Positions 1-11,834 are shown, counted from the first letter of the stretch. The stretch: DNA of 64,000 nucleotides from Trypanosoma brucei gambiense DAL972 (GCF_000210295.1 NC_026739.1:1088262-1152261); one strand, 5' to 3'. Notes: a model not told the origin generated them from the letters alone. A program made the numbers and translations.

Positions 1-591
1 TCGTGTTTGTTGTTGTCCCGTTTGTTTGTGTCCTCAGGCGGTTGATTTTTATTATATGAACAAACTCCATTCCGCGCGTGCTCTGAGTTTACTTCTATTT
101 TTTGTTGTTATGTTTTATTTTCCCCCTGTTGTGCTCGCTGCTTCTATGCTTACCATTCACTATTTTCTCTCCATCTTTTTTTTTCTCGTTTTGTATTTTT
201 CTCCTCGTATATGTGAGCCCACTGACCAATATCAACGGGGTTAACACACACAAAAAGTATATTACACGCGGTCCAAATACGTAGCAGAGACGGAGGAAAG
301 GAAGGGAAAAAATAATAATTAAAACGCAAACTAAAATAAAAGGGAAGGCAATATTAATAGGGGCAAAGGAATAAGTGAGGCGGGATACGTAACAACAGCA
401 GTGCTTAATAACAATAATAATAGAACAAAGGATAACAAGAGGGGAAAGGCACCAAGAAGAGGGTGTGGAGAATATACCAACGTGGAGGTTATTCACCACG
501 CGATATTTTGATTTACCATAGCTTTATTATTGTTTTTTTTCTTTTTGAGGAGTTCGTGACATCTTAGCGGGTTTTGGGTCCCACAGGAATC
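1..591. other. spacer upstream of MKT1
   Basis: No convincing gene. The first 200 bases are T-rich, then 246-480 is A/purine-rich. A T-rich tract at about 521-546 ends in AG at 548-549, with a second AG at 585-586. Either could be the trans-splice acceptor for MKT1, giving a 5' UTR of about 42 or 5 nt. The left part is probably 3' UTR of a gene outside the window. Confidence 0.6.
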
Positions 592-2799
592 ATGTACCCC
601 CGACACGATGATGTGAGTTTGTTTCAACGTTTTGTTAATGATCACAAATTGGAGGAGAAGGGCCTTCCTCTCTATCAACTAGCGCAGCTCGAGGGAACGG
701 ATCAGGTCATGTTGGGAGTGGATGGTACAAAGATTATTGACATGATTACGCAGGCGGTGCGGGAAAGAGAAAAGATGGCTATTTACACCTACACCACACC
801 TTACACGGTGTACGAAAAAATAAATGAGTTTCGGACAATGTTTCAGTCTATCAAAAATTGTACCCCAGTTTTTGTTTTTAACGGTATCCAGTATTCTCCA
901 GATTCTGCTGAGGAATTTGGAAGAGAGAAGAACGTGGTACCAAGCGAAGTAGCCGCTCTCACCGGGACGGACAGCTCGAGGTTGAGTAACACGACGAATG
1001 TTCGCTTTGCGGAGATTCACAAAAAAACCGCTAACCGATTTGTTGTGGAGGAGGATGTTGAAGGACAAATTATCAGAATTTTTCGATCAGAATTCAAGAA
1101 TACCATTCGTGCTCCTTACTTAGCCTGGGCTCAACTCTCCTCCTTCCGCCACTGTAACCACCGGCACATATCTGAAGTGTATGGTTGTTTGGAGCTACTT
1201 GCCTTCCCTGGCATTGATCGTGTTGTGACAAATATCAACCCAACAAGGGGAACTTTCGATGTGGTGTATAAGGCACGGGTTCTAGAGGCAGCTCGTTTGA
1301 GTGAAGAAGATCTGAGCAGCCTAATTTTGGTCGAGAGTCGGAGTCGTGTGATGAGGACTGTCACCCTTAAGTTTTCATCACTTGAGGATATGATAAAGAA
1401 GGTTGTTCGGTATAAGGGCTCCACTATTGGGGCTTCATTTGCACAACAACTTCACGAGGAGGCGATACGAGCCAGCGAGGCAAATCGCATGCGTGCGTCC
1501 AACCAAAGGGGCGCCGCATTTCGCAATCTCTCTGCGTTCGCAAGCCCGGTGCTAACCTTGACTCCACCCCACTGCCTTCCTCTACATTTTCTCTACGGGA
1601 TTCCGGGGTTTCCTCATGCCGACGCGGAGTCCTTCGTGGGGCTTCCGCTTCCGCCCGTGTTGTATTACATCATGTCAGCAGGGTTGCTGTCTCCGAGCCT
1701 CTTTGCTGCAGTCTCGCAGGAAACTGTGGTGGATGACTGGCCGCTTGTAGACTCCATCAAGTACAGAGACGTAGCTGAAACTGTATTGCCTCTGCGGGTG
1801 CAAACGATTTACCAGCTCGCCTGGACGATGAGCCGGGGCCTCGGTTCTATCTCATGGTTTCGTCGCTACAACGTCCTCCCGGCACGCGTGAGCAAATTGC
1901 ACGTGCCCCCAGCGATCCAACTTGATGGTTGGGCACTCCATAGCGTCACCGTACCCCGTGGCCTTCACCTCGTTGACGTGATGGAGTTCGCGCATCTCGC
2001 TTGCTCAGTTGATCAGGTGGTTTACAATACAATGGAGGAAACTTACGCCGCAATTCTGCTGCAGTCCCTTGACTTACTTGGTTACCTAACGCACGAAACG
2101 CAGGACTTGCACGAGGAGGGCCAGTCAAGTGAGCCGTCAACATTCGGCCGAGCGCTGCAACTGTGCAGTGTGCCCACGCTGAGTGAGTACACCGTTCTTC
2201 TTATTGAATTGGCCCGCACGAATGCCATCTCCACCGAGCCATTCCGAATTACTACGGAAGAAGTTAGTCCGCGCGATACCCCTCGTGATATTGTTTTCGC
2301 CAGCCGTGTTTTGTCCATTATTCCTTTGAATGTATCGGGACCTTGGACGGCACCCATCGACGCAGAATTAGCAGCCTTCAGTATGCTGTCGCGCATGATT
2401 TCTCGCTCGATACGCCAGCTCCTTGAGGCGATTACTACGTTGATGTTCTCAAAAGGGAGGACACACGTACCTTTGCACATGATAGGCGAGATCCAGCGGC
2501 TTCTTCCCTTCTCCACGCCTGTTGAGTTTGGTTGCGGTGTGCTTGTTGAATACATGCTCATGAAGGATAAATGTACCCTAAAGGATCTTGAGGAGGCATT
2601 TCCTGAATGCACTTACCTCCGCCATGACCTCGCAACTCTTTTCTACTTCTGGGATCTGGCAGTGCAAGTGCTTCAGCGCATTGAAACGAAGGAAAACTTT
2701 TGCGTTGACCAGCATTGTCTTTCAAGCGCTAATGAGCGAATGAAGAGAGCCCAGAAGAATCTTAACATCCTCACGGGAGTGCGAGAAACATATTATTGA
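592..2799 (+). CDS. MKT1: MKT1 post-transcriptional regulator (XPG-like fold)
   Basis: The 735-residue protein carries an XPG/FEN-type N-terminal region (GVDGT at residues 42-46, followed by the predicted PIN-like core with TPVFVFNGIQY) and a long C-terminal region of the MKT1 type. In yeast and trypanosomes MKT1 is not an active nuclease. It works in the cytoplasm with PBP1, and in T. brucei also with LSM12 and XAC1, recruiting PABP and cap-binding factors to mRNAs marked by RNA-binding proteins and raising their stability and translation. The open frame runs back to a TTG, but the first ATG after the polypyrimidine/AG signals is 592, which I take as the start. The gene is compact and intact. 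I am confident of the family; the symbol rests on my memory of the T. brucei protein. Confidence 0.9.
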   Translation: MYPRHDDVSLFQRFVNDHKLEEKGLPLYQLAQLEGTDQVMLGVDGTKIIDMITQAVREREKMAIYTYTTPYTVYEKINEFRTMFQSIKNCTPVFVFNGIQYSPDSAEEFGREKNVVPSEVAALTGTDSSRLSNTTNVRFAEIHKKTANRFVVEEDVEGQIIRIFRSEFKNTIRAPYLAWAQLSSFRHCNHRHISEVYGCLELLAFPGIDRVVTNINPTRGTFDVVYKARVLEAARLSEEDLSSLILVESRSRVMRTVTLKFSSLEDMIKKVVRYKGSTIGASFAQQLHEEAIRASEANRMRASNQRGAAFRNLSAFASPVLTLTPPHCLPLHFLYGIPGFPHADAESFVGLPLPPVLYYIMSAGLLSPSLFAAVSQETVVDDWPLVDSIKYRDVAETVLPLRVQTIYQLAWTMSRGLGSISWFRRYNVLPARVSKLHVPPAIQLDGWALHSVTVPRGLHLVDVMEFAHLACSVDQVVYNTMEETYAAILLQSLDLLGYLTHETQDLHEEGQSSEPSTFGRALQLCSVPTLSEYTVLLIELARTNAISTEPFRITTEEVSPRDTPRDIVFASRVLSIIPLNVSGPWTAPIDAELAAFSMLSRMISRSIRQLLEAITTLMFSKGRTHVPLHMIGEIQRLLPFSTPVEFGCGVLVEYMLMKDKCTLKDLEEAFPECTYLRHDLATLFYFWDLAVQVLQRIETKENFCVDQHCLSSANERMKRAQKNLNILTGVRETYY

Positions 2800-5700
2800 G
2801 GTACCGAAGTAGTGGTGTACACCCCTTTACCCACTACTCTTAAAGGTGTCTCGGAGTTTTTAACGCTCCTTGTTGAGCGGAGCCAAGTATTAGCGTAAAG
2901 ATGGAAAAGGGCAGAGAGAGAAAAAAGGAAAAGAACATTGATTGTGACCAAAGACACGATAATTAAAAATTTTTTTTTTTGATAGAGAGCATGACGAAAT
3001 ATCGGGTGGGAGGGTAAGAAAAGAAAAAAGAAAAAAGAAAAAAAAAGAAGAAAGGGGAAGAATTGAAGTTGCGGGAACATAAAATAAGGGATCACGTAGA
3101 AAACAGGTAAATGAAAAGAATATCCACCATACCCAACAGCAAACAATTATATATATATATATATTAAATGGCAATCAGAAGTTTGAAGGGGGTAAATGAA
3201 CCGAGAAGGAGAGGAAAGAACAAAAAAGAAAAGAAACCCGATGGGGGGGGGGAATAATAACGACGAAGGCGGAAGGAGGAGGAGGAGGAGAATTTTAATG
3301 AAGTTGCGGAATGAGAAAGAAAAAGCGGGAGTTGGGGGCGAGCGAAAGAGTGGTTGAAAGGAGGGGGAAAATGCAAGAAAAAAACTCCTGTTTAATTATG
3401 ATTGAGAGGAGGGGATATGTCTCATGTGTGACGCCTTTTTCGGTTTTTTGACATGTTGAAATGAGATGTGGTTGAACTTTGGCCGTTTTGCTTCTTCCTT
3501 TTCCTTTCCTTTATTTCCATTTAATCCTCTTCCCGCTGTTTGTCGTCTCCCTACGCATAGTAGGGTCATATTTTCATTTTTCTCTCTCCCCCACTCGCAC
3601 GGTACGGTTTCTTTTTCCCTTTCTTTCCTGGTATGTGTGCTATTTTTATTGTTGTTATTATTATAATTACTGTTGTTTGGTATTCATCGGCTTGTACTCC
3701 TTGTGGTTATTTCTATATTTCTATATGCATATATATATATATATATATATTTGTGTGTGTGTGTAAATATGGTATCTTTCCGTTTCCTTGTCGTGTTTTG
3801 TGCTGCTTTGTTACTTCCCCTCATTTGTTGTTGCCCCCCCCCGTCCCTGCTCCTTTTTGTGACTTTTTGTTTTTTTAAATATATTTTCGTTGTTTTTTGG
3901 CCTGAATATGCCGCAGCACAATGTGCGGCAGGAAATTCTTTCTTGAATTTTTTTCTCTTCCCTTATTTCTGTTGTTAATCACTAAAGGAACGGGAAGTGT
4001 GTCAGTTACTTTTTTCTTTGTGTTTTTTTCTTTTTTTTTTTTTTGACGAAGGAGCTTGGAATGATATTTTTGCAAGAAAAAAAAAAGAAAAAAATTAAAA
4101 TAGGAGTAGGAGGATGAGAAAATGATAGAGGGATTTTGTGGCAGCTGTAATGTGTTGGTGTAGGCTTACTAAAGGGGTCACTGTAGTTATTTGGTTTAAG
4201 ACGGAAGGAAGCACGCAAAGAAAAGGAAAAAGGGTGAAAACGGGGGAGGGGGGAGGGGGAGGGGAGAAAATGAAAGAGAGAGAGAGAGAGAAAAAAAAAA
4301 AGACAAGTTGCTGCGGCAGAGATATTCTTTTTTTCTTTTTCTTTTTTTTTGTCGTTCCTCCTTTTTTTTTTTTTTGGTGAGTGAGGCGAGGAAGGTGGTG
4401 ATCGATTAGATGTGTTTGAATAAACATGCGCAACCACCTGCTTCCACACGTCCATGCTTGTTTACGCATATTATATTGTTATATATGTGCATAAACTCTG
4501 GGTTTCTTGATCTTACCATACCATGCCATACCGTGCCTTACCTTATCTTATCTTATTTTTATTTTATTTTGTTTTTTGTTTTTGGTTATTGTTGAGGGGT
4601 GTGGGACACGCTACGAAAGGCGATTTGTAGTTTTTTTTTTAAATTCTCTTTTTTTTTTTGTGTTTGTTTGTTTGTTTGTTGTCCACCCTTCTTTCTTTCT
4701 TTTTGTTTTGTTTTTGTTGTTGTATTTTTCAATCTTCTTTCGCTGAAAGATGTGGTTATTTTCAGGATAGGGAGAGAGGAAAGATTACGCATTAAGATAT
4801 TTATATTGTTAATACATAGAGAGATAGTGTTTTTTTTTTAATTTTCCACCTTCTCCTCCTCCTCCTCATTTGTTGGTGCTGGAGAGAAGAGGAAAGGGGG
4901 GGGGGTGGTGGTGTAAAGATTGGTGGGAGAGGTAAATACAGACACGAAAAAGAATGAAAAAAAAAATGAAAAGAAGGAACGAAGAGCGTATGAAGTTGAA
5001 TTTAAATTGAAGTCTGAGAGGAAATGTGTTTTGTGTTTGTGTGTGCGCATATGTGAGATGACGCCAAAGGGGAATGCAAAGGGATAAATGGAATGGGATT
5101 AAATTAAAGGAAATGAAATGAAATGTGGGGTTTGTTTTGCAGCAGCGTACCAAACATGGAGGCGAGCGGTTTATCTTATGGAAGGAAGGTGTTTGGGGTC
5201 AGGGAGGAGAAGGAAAAGAAAAAAAAACAGGGAGGGGTACCAAAGGGAAATGTGGTGAATATTTATACATATATTTATATATACACATACATACATATAT
5301 ATGTATGTGTATCTTGCCATTATTTTTGAATACGCTTGGGGTTGGCAATCGCTGTGTGAGGGAAATCATGCAATGAAATAAGTAAGGTTGCATATGCGTG
5401 AATGTAGTGACTTGTAGTCAAGAGGAGGAGTACTTATATCAAAATTAGATTTGTTCTCTTCCATTGCCACAATGTGCTGCAGACGACTGAGGTGAAGGTT
5501 TTGATTTGCTTGAGCCTATTTCCCTTTTTTTTTTTTTGATTGATTGATTTTACTTTTTCTTTTTCTTTCCTCCATCCTTTTCGGCCTTTTCGTCTCTATT
5601 CCCTTCCCTTCATTTGCATCTGTCTGTAGTCGTGCTCAGCACAGACGGCGCCTCGCTTTCGACGTGTCCATGCGGTATGATTGACGGGAACGTGTCAGAG

Positions 5701-6354
5701 GATACACACACGAAAAAACAACAACAACAAGAACAACAACAGCAGCCAAAGAGCTAAGCAAAAAAAAAAAAAAGAAACACACAACCTCACATATAAAAGA
5801 GAAGGAAATAAATGTGTGAGAGGTGTTTGTGCTGAAGCCGGGTGCAGATTCTGATGGTTTCGTCGCGGCAGAGGATGGAGGAGGAATGTTGCGGACGCTA
5901 AATATCTTTTTGACGGCCTCTATTCTTTACGTTTCTTTACGTTTCTTCTTTTTTTTTTTTTTTGATTCCCTTTCTTTCACTTTTTTTTTTCTTGCAGCCA
6001 CTTTTCTTCCTTTGTTTTTCTACCCCTTTCGTTTTTTGTCGTGGTACTAGTGGTTAAGTTTGTTTCTTTGTGTCAACTTTGTTTCTTTTTCTTCCCGTTT
6101 TGCGTGTTGGCAACTGGTAATACCGGTAGCGGCCGTGTGTGCCTTCAAACCGCACCTCTGAAACCATTTCGCTGAAGGTAAATTATGTTTCTTTCTTTTC
6201 TCTCAACTTGCTGATGATGATCATGTCGCGAGCCACAGAGTCCATTTTGTTGTCCTATTTCTTTTTTTTTAAATTATTTTCTACATCTTTATGCCTCTTA
6301 TTTTCAATCAATGCCGGGGTAGTCCCTCCCCTCCCACAGTGCAGGCACTTAACA
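2800..6354. other. 3.5-kb spacer with alternating purine and pyrimidine blocks
   Basis: No convincing gene. The + strand alternates between purine-rich (about 2890-3410, 4080-4320, 4870-5260) and T-rich (about 3470-4070, 4320-4760, 5510-5630, 5940-6110) blocks, with TA microsatellites near 3150, 3729 and 5270. Short open frames here translate as Phe/Leu/Ile runs typical of T-rich noncoding DNA. The T-rich tract at about 6258-6310 is followed by AGs at 6321-6322, 6338-6339 and 6343-6344, the likely acceptors for the ligase gene. Confidence 0.6.
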
Positions 6355-8454
6355 ATGGTAAGTGGACCTACAGCTACTGCGGTTGTGCAACATAAGCGGA
6401 TTCGTGAGGATGAAGATGACATTTTCGATGGGGAGCGGGATGATGAAATGTCAGCCGGTTGTGTTAATATGGCAAAGATATTTTTACGTACACCACCGGA
6501 TCCATACGGCGGCTGTCATGCATCGGTATGGCCTCGACCTCAAGAGAACCAAAAGCAGGGGCCGGACACTGTTCCTTATGCCGCTGTTGCGGATACTCTT
6601 GCGGATATTAGCGCGGAGAGTTCAAGGTTGGAGTGCATTCGACTCCTTTCAAACTTTCTCGTGGCTGTCATACAACGCAATCCAATAGATTTGGTTCCTG
6701 TTGTTTATCTCGTAATAAACAAGCAAGGGCCAGCCCATGAGGGGATAGAACTTGGTGTCGGCGATGCTCTGCTACTGAAAGTTGTTGCGGAATGTTGTGG
6801 CATAACAGAAGCACGTGCGAAGGAGGAATATAGACAAACTGGCGACTTGGCCGAGGTGGCACAGAGCAAAAAGCGCATACAATCCACCCTTGTGAAACCC
6901 AAGCGCTTGACTGCACTAGCAGTGTTTCAGGCGTTGCGTGAAATTGCCCTCATGAGTGGGAAAGATGTGGCACGACGCCGTGGTGACGTAATAAAGAGGC
7001 TCCTTCGTGATGCCGTGGGTCCCGAGGTCAACTTGATTGTTCGAGCTTTGCAGCAGAAGATGCGTGTGGGGCTAGCGGAGACTTCTGTTCTTGCAGCTGT
7101 CGGTTACGCCTTTGCTATGAGCAACATTGGCGTTGCAAAAATACCATCTCTTACCCCAGAACAGCTGCAAAGGGAATTAAACGTTGGTGCGGCTAATCTC
7201 ACTCGTACATACAATGAAGTTCCCTGTCTTGACGTTGTTTTGGCTGCTGTGTTGCAGCACGGCCTTGAAGTGATTGTTCCGACGTCTGCGGAAGCGAATA
7301 TGCATGCGCGTGCCCTCTCCGTTCGCCCCGGTATTCCAGTGAAACCGCAACTTGCCCACCCAACCAGCGGTGTAAGTGTTATTTTGGATCGATTTAATGG
7401 CAAAGCATTCACCTCTGAATACAAGTATGATGGTGAGCGGGCTCAAATTCACTATACGAGGGGTAGTGGAGTTCAGATCTTTTCACGCAACTCTGAAACA
7501 AACACGAGCAAGTACCCCGATATTATATCTATGCTTCCTGAAGCGTTTTCGGTTGACACCGTTGATTCTTTCATAATTGATGCTGAAGTGGTGGCGGTGG
7601 ACAAGGTGACTGGTGCTTTACAGGCTTTTCAGGTGCTACAACATCGGGGACGGAAAAACGTTTCGTTTGACAACGTTAAGGTTCCCGTATGCGTGTTCGC
7701 TTTTGACATTTTGTACTTCAATGGTGAACCACAGATGTCGAAGACGCTTTCCCAGCGCAGAGAAGTGCTCCACACCCATTTTAAACCAGTTTCCACGAAG
7801 TTTCGGTTTGCCGAGTACCTGGACAGCAATGATGTGGATGACATTCAGGCCTTCCTGGATCGCGCCATAAGAGATGGGACGGAGGGACTTATGGTGAAGA
7901 CGCTCGAAGAGGAGTCGACGTATGTGCCAGCAAAACGTTCGCACTACTGGCTGAAACTCAAAAAAGATTATATGGATGGTGTTACCGATACGCTTGACCT
8001 CGTTCCCATTGGTGCATACTACGGGAAAGGGAAACGCACCGGTGTTTTTGGTGGATTTCTTCTCGCATGCTACGACGGTGAGGGTGACGAGTATCAGAGT
8101 ATATGCAAGATTGGAACTGGGTTTCAGGATGATCAGCTTGAGGCCATCACCAAATCACTCCAACCATCTATATTGGATGAACAACCGCGCTACTACCGCA
8201 CTGAAGATAAGCCGGATGTGTGGTTTCAGGCATCGCAAGTGTGGGAAGTGAAGGCTGCTGATCTTTCTATATCCCCTGCCCATTTCGCTGCATATGGGTT
8301 AGTAGATGCTTCAAAGGGAATTGCACTGCGGTTTCCGCGGTTTATTCGCGTGCGTGAGGACAAGAAGGTGCATGAGGCCACATCGGCTGCACAGGTTGCA
8401 GAGATGTACCACAATCAATCGCTCGCTCAAAGGGGTGTGGGCGATATGGAGTAA
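6355..8454 (+). CDS. LIG1: DNA ligase I (ATP-dependent)
   Basis: This 699-residue protein is a eukaryotic replicative-type ATP-dependent DNA ligase. It joins Okazaki fragments and repair nicks in the nucleus through a lysyl-AMP intermediate. Motif I is KYDGER, with the adenylated lysine at residue 357. Motif III (FIIDAEVVAVD), IIIa (FAFDILYFNGE), IV (TEGLMVKTL) and V (WLKLKKDYMDG) follow in order, and an OB-fold region rich in conserved residues ends the protein. The N-terminal DNA-binding domain spans roughly residues 80-320. The unstructured N-terminal extension is much shorter than in animal ligase I, and I see no clear PIP box. An open frame extends 216 bases upstream, but that part is T-rich and lies before the splice signals, so I start at ATG 6355. 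Confidence 0.95.
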   Translation: MVSGPTATAVVQHKRIREDEDDIFDGERDDEMSAGCVNMAKIFLRTPPDPYGGCHASVWPRPQENQKQGPDTVPYAAVADTLADISAESSRLECIRLLSNFLVAVIQRNPIDLVPVVYLVINKQGPAHEGIELGVGDALLLKVVAECCGITEARAKEEYRQTGDLAEVAQSKKRIQSTLVKPKRLTALAVFQALREIALMSGKDVARRRGDVIKRLLRDAVGPEVNLIVRALQQKMRVGLAETSVLAAVGYAFAMSNIGVAKIPSLTPEQLQRELNVGAANLTRTYNEVPCLDVVLAAVLQHGLEVIVPTSAEANMHARALSVRPGIPVKPQLAHPTSGVSVILDRFNGKAFTSEYKYDGERAQIHYTRGSGVQIFSRNSETNTSKYPDIISMLPEAFSVDTVDSFIIDAEVVAVDKVTGALQAFQVLQHRGRKNVSFDNVKVPVCVFAFDILYFNGEPQMSKTLSQRREVLHTHFKPVSTKFRFAEYLDSNDVDDIQAFLDRAIRDGTEGLMVKTLEEESTYVPAKRSHYWLKLKKDYMDGVTDTLDLVPIGAYYGKGKRTGVFGGFLLACYDGEGDEYQSICKIGTGFQDDQLEAITKSLQPSILDEQPRYYRTEDKPDVWFQASQVWEVKAADLSISPAHFAAYGLVDASKGIALRFPRFIRVREDKKVHEATSAAQVAEMYHNQSLAQRGVGDME

Positions 8455-8898
8455 GAGGCATTAGACCATATTAAGTTTTGTGCGACAACCTCTATACAAT
8501 GGTGTGATCACTGCAGAAAAATCGGAAGAATGTGCGATGCGGGTATACCCGTATTTTTATTTTCCAAGATTTAGGTGTGCTCGCTTACGAGAAGAGGGCT
8601 AAGAGATGAGGTGTGTTTAAATTTAGGCGCATGTGGATACAGGGTAGAATTACGTTAGCGAAATAATATGCGTCGGAGGTATACCCCCATTTGCACGAGG
8701 AGATGCGCCCGATGCGAACATACAATCTGTTTCTATTTTCCCTTTTTTTTTTTTTACTGTTGTTTCTAATTTGTTATTATCCCACAGGATTCCCTAAGGC
8801 TAATATCCTCTGCCTTCTCTCTCTCTTTCGTTTTTTTTTTGTTGCTTAACTTAACAGCATATTTTCCGGTGGCGGTGGTCGATGGAAGCCAATTACTT
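8455..8898. other. spacer between ligase and orphan gene
   Basis: Contains a 12-bp palindrome CGGGTATACCCG (8540-8551) and a second copy of its core GGTATACC at 8678-8685. Two polypyrimidine tracts (about 8735-8757 and 8803-8840) precede AGs at 8786-8787 and 8856-8857, suitable as acceptors for the next gene. Confidence 0.5.
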
Positions 8899-9384
8899 AT
8901 GGGTGTAGCACTGCGGGTCATAACATATTTTCGTAGGGGACCGCTATGGGGACACCATCGGACGCCGTCTAAAAGGCCACGGTCGAACTCTTTTGATGTT
9001 AATAATAAAAACTGCACAAGCACCGAATATGATAAGGGCGCACTCGCAGTGAATGAAAATACAAGGGATGAGGACGAAGGTGTGACGTCCCTTTTGGCCA
9101 TGCGAGTGATGAGTGGCGCTGATGGTGCCACTGAAGTCCCACTCTGTCGTGCGGTGCTTCGTGGCTCGTCTGTGGAGGGCGCTTATGGTTGTCATTATCA
9201 TGCATATCCCTCCGAATCCCCACACGGCGCTCACGGGACGTCGCTCTGTTGGTCCTTAGAAAAATCATCGATCAAATTGTACGAGCTTTTGTGTCTTTGT
9301 CGGCTAGCTAATAGCTGTCGGAAGGATGTTGTACTTTTCGATGGGAGGGAGGGTTTGCTCTTTTCGTACCGTGCAGCCCTTTGA
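8899..9384 (+). CDS. hypothetical protein, 161 residues
   Basis: I do not recognise this protein. It has no predicted membrane segment or known domain. There is a basic N-terminal part (SKRPRSNSF near residue 24) that could be a nuclear localisation or phosphorylation segment. A His/Cys-containing middle follows, and then a hydrophobic C-terminal third (LYELLCLCRLAN and VVLFDGREGLLFSY). The ATG at 8899 is the first in frame after a polypyrimidine tract and an AG at 8856-8857. The open frame itself goes back to a TTG at 8839. Composition is less T-biased than the flanking spacer, which favours a real gene, but nothing else supports expression. It could be a lineage-specific gene or a chance frame. 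Confidence 0.45.
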   Translation: MGVALRVITYFRRGPLWGHHRTPSKRPRSNSFDVNNKNCTSTEYDKGALAVNENTRDEDEGVTSLLAMRVMSGADGATEVPLCRAVLRGSSVEGAYGCHYHAYPSESPHGAHGTSLCWSLEKSSIKLYELLCLCRLANSCRKDVVLFDGREGLLFSYRAAL

Positions 9385-9412
9385 GGGGACATGTTTAACA
9401 TACCGGCGACCA

Positions 9413-9908
9413 ATGCTGCCGGAAAGATACCATATTTACACACACACACACACACACGTATATATATATATATGCATATTGCTTTGGTGCTAGTAGGGAG
9501 TTGTTGAGTTATGGTGGCTGGGACAAGGCAGAACAAACTTGCGAGGGGCGTTTTACCGTGTGTGTGTGTGTGTTTGTGTGTATCCACCACATAAATCCTA
9601 TATGTTGTGTTGGTTAGCCAACCTTCAGGACGATAGTTGTGTTCTACCTTGTGGTGTGATGATGGGGTTTGCACTTTCCTTTCTCGCAAATTTCTTTGGT
9701 GTTGCTGCACTCTGGCTACAATGTGTTTTTTTTTTTCGCCCCTGACACTAAATATTGGACTCCACATCATCTTCCTTGTTCTTCGCTCCGTTTTTCAATC
9801 ATCGCGGGATACTACAGGTAAGCGAAATTTCCGTCGGATCTACCCGCAAGAAGAAGAGGCAACATAGACATAGACACCCGAGCAAGGGAAGTATTGCAAA
9901 GTGATATG
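9413..9908 (+). repeat. left copy of duplicated TTC5-like 5' flank
   Basis: Nearly identical to 10010-10580 and ends exactly at the ATG region of the TTC5-like gene, where the N run begins. The (AC)n tract here has 10 units (9438-9457) against 47 in the right copy. Two single-base differences (near 9871 and 9894) lie at the extreme contig end, as expected for low-quality read ends. Most likely an unmerged contig overlap, not a true duplication. Confidence 0.8.
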
Positions 9909-10009
9909 NNNNNNNNNNNNNNNNNNNNNNNNNNNNNNNNNNNNNNNNNNNNNNNNNNNNNNNNNNNNNNNNNNNNNNNNNNNNNNNNNNNNNNNNNNNN
10001 NNNNNNNNN
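9909..10009. other. assembly gap (about 100 N)
   Basis: Run of Ns, close to the conventional 100, so its length carries no information about real distance. Confidence 0.99.
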
Positions 10010-10577
<568 letters not shown>

Positions 10578-10580
<3 letters not shown>

Positions 10581-11834
10581 ACTAGTATCGAGATGCAGGT
10601 GGATGCCGCTGAATTGGAAAGAAAATATGAAGCTCTGGCTAATGTAAAAGTTTTTGACGATAACGTTAGAAAAGGTGTCGATACGATCCTTGCAACGATG
10701 CCGAATCCTGACAAGCAGCACAGCCCCGAGGAGAAGGTGCGGTTATATGTCCTTCGTTGCAAGGCCTTGCTCCTGCTTCCAAGTTACTCAAAAGACTCTG
10801 AGCGGTGCTGCAGTGCTGCACTAAAGCTTCGAAACGATCGTCCTGATCTCTGGGTTTTACTCAGTGAATGCTTCACGCAGCGGGGTGCAACCAAGGAGGC
10901 ATGCGAGGCATTGGATAATGCCTTGCGGCTGGACAGTCGCAATGAGAAAGCCCTCAGCCAGTATAGCCAAGTCCTCCGCATTCGCTCAGCGGACTCCAAG
11001 CTGCCACTGCAGGAGAGCAGAAAATATTTAAGTGAGGCCGTGCTGCGTGCCAAAGAGGCTGTTGCAGTGTCCCCTGCGAGTGCATCATGTTGGCACCTTT
11101 ATGGTATTGCCTTACTTTCTGAAGCACTCTCGAATGGTATGAACGTTGAAGGCGCGCAGCGTTCGTTAAAGGCACTCGAGCAGGCTTCCCGGATTGAGCC
11201 CAGGGATCCTGACGTGTGCTACAACAAGGGTGCTGTTGAAGGTGTGCTTGGATACTTTGGAAGTGCGTCGTGCGACCTGCTGACGGCGCTGGAGGAGGAC
11301 CCCCACCGTCTGAAAGGGGCGAGAAAGCAACTGGAGGATTACCTTTCCATAATTAGGCGTGCGATTTCAATGACTGAATCCATGCAACGAACGGGGAAGA
11401 AAGCATTTACGTCACTGGTAACCAAGCTTGCGAAACATGTAGATTCCATGACGCTGAGGGAAGCACTAGAACGGGAAACAAGTTCCTTATGTAAGGTGTC
11501 GGTGGGTGTAGTGGACGTTTTGAGCGAAACAACAATGGAGCCAATGGTTGTGCTTTCTGTCGACAGAGTCGGTGAGTTTTGTCTACTACTTTTTCACGGT
11601 ATTCGCCGCGGTACCTTCAAGATGAGAGACGCCGTAGTCACTTTGACTGTCCCCAAGAGTAACCCCGTTCGTGTGACCCATGAAGTGCCTGCCATTCCTT
11701 TTTTGGATACAAGCGCGTACTCGTGCTCGTATGTGCAAGTGATCGTTGACGTTGATTCGACGATTGTTAATGGAGCACCAATTTCTTCACAGATGCGGGT
11801 GCCACCACAGGTCTCGACAAGGCTATTTATATAA
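10578..11834 (+). CDS. TTC5: TTC5-like TPR protein with C-terminal OB-type domain
   Basis: The 418-residue protein has a helical N-terminus, TPR-like repeats over about residues 45-270 (for example LWVLLSECFTQRGATKEACEAL and SCWHLYGIALL), and a beta-rich C-terminal domain ending in DSTIVNGAPISS. That order and length match TTC5/Strap (about 440 residues in animals), whose TPR groove binds nascent tubulin and whose C-terminal OB domain completes the fold. In animal cells TTC5 triggers co-translational decay of tubulin mRNA when free tubulin is high. Whether this happens in trypanosomes is inference. The start is the ATG at 10578; an open frame goes back to a TTG four codons earlier. The gene is preceded by the duplicated contig-end sequence, so its 5' flank should be rechecked. 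Confidence 0.8.

Noticed and set aside
3100..6110. Many short frames with Phe/Leu/Ile or Lys/Glu runs
   Set aside because: They are translations of T-rich, purine-rich or TA-repeat DNA and have no domain or start context.
8766..9268. Minus-strand frames opposite the 161-residue gene
   Set aside because: Overlap the plus-strand gene, lack minus-strand splice signals and fit no family; every convincing gene here is on the plus strand.
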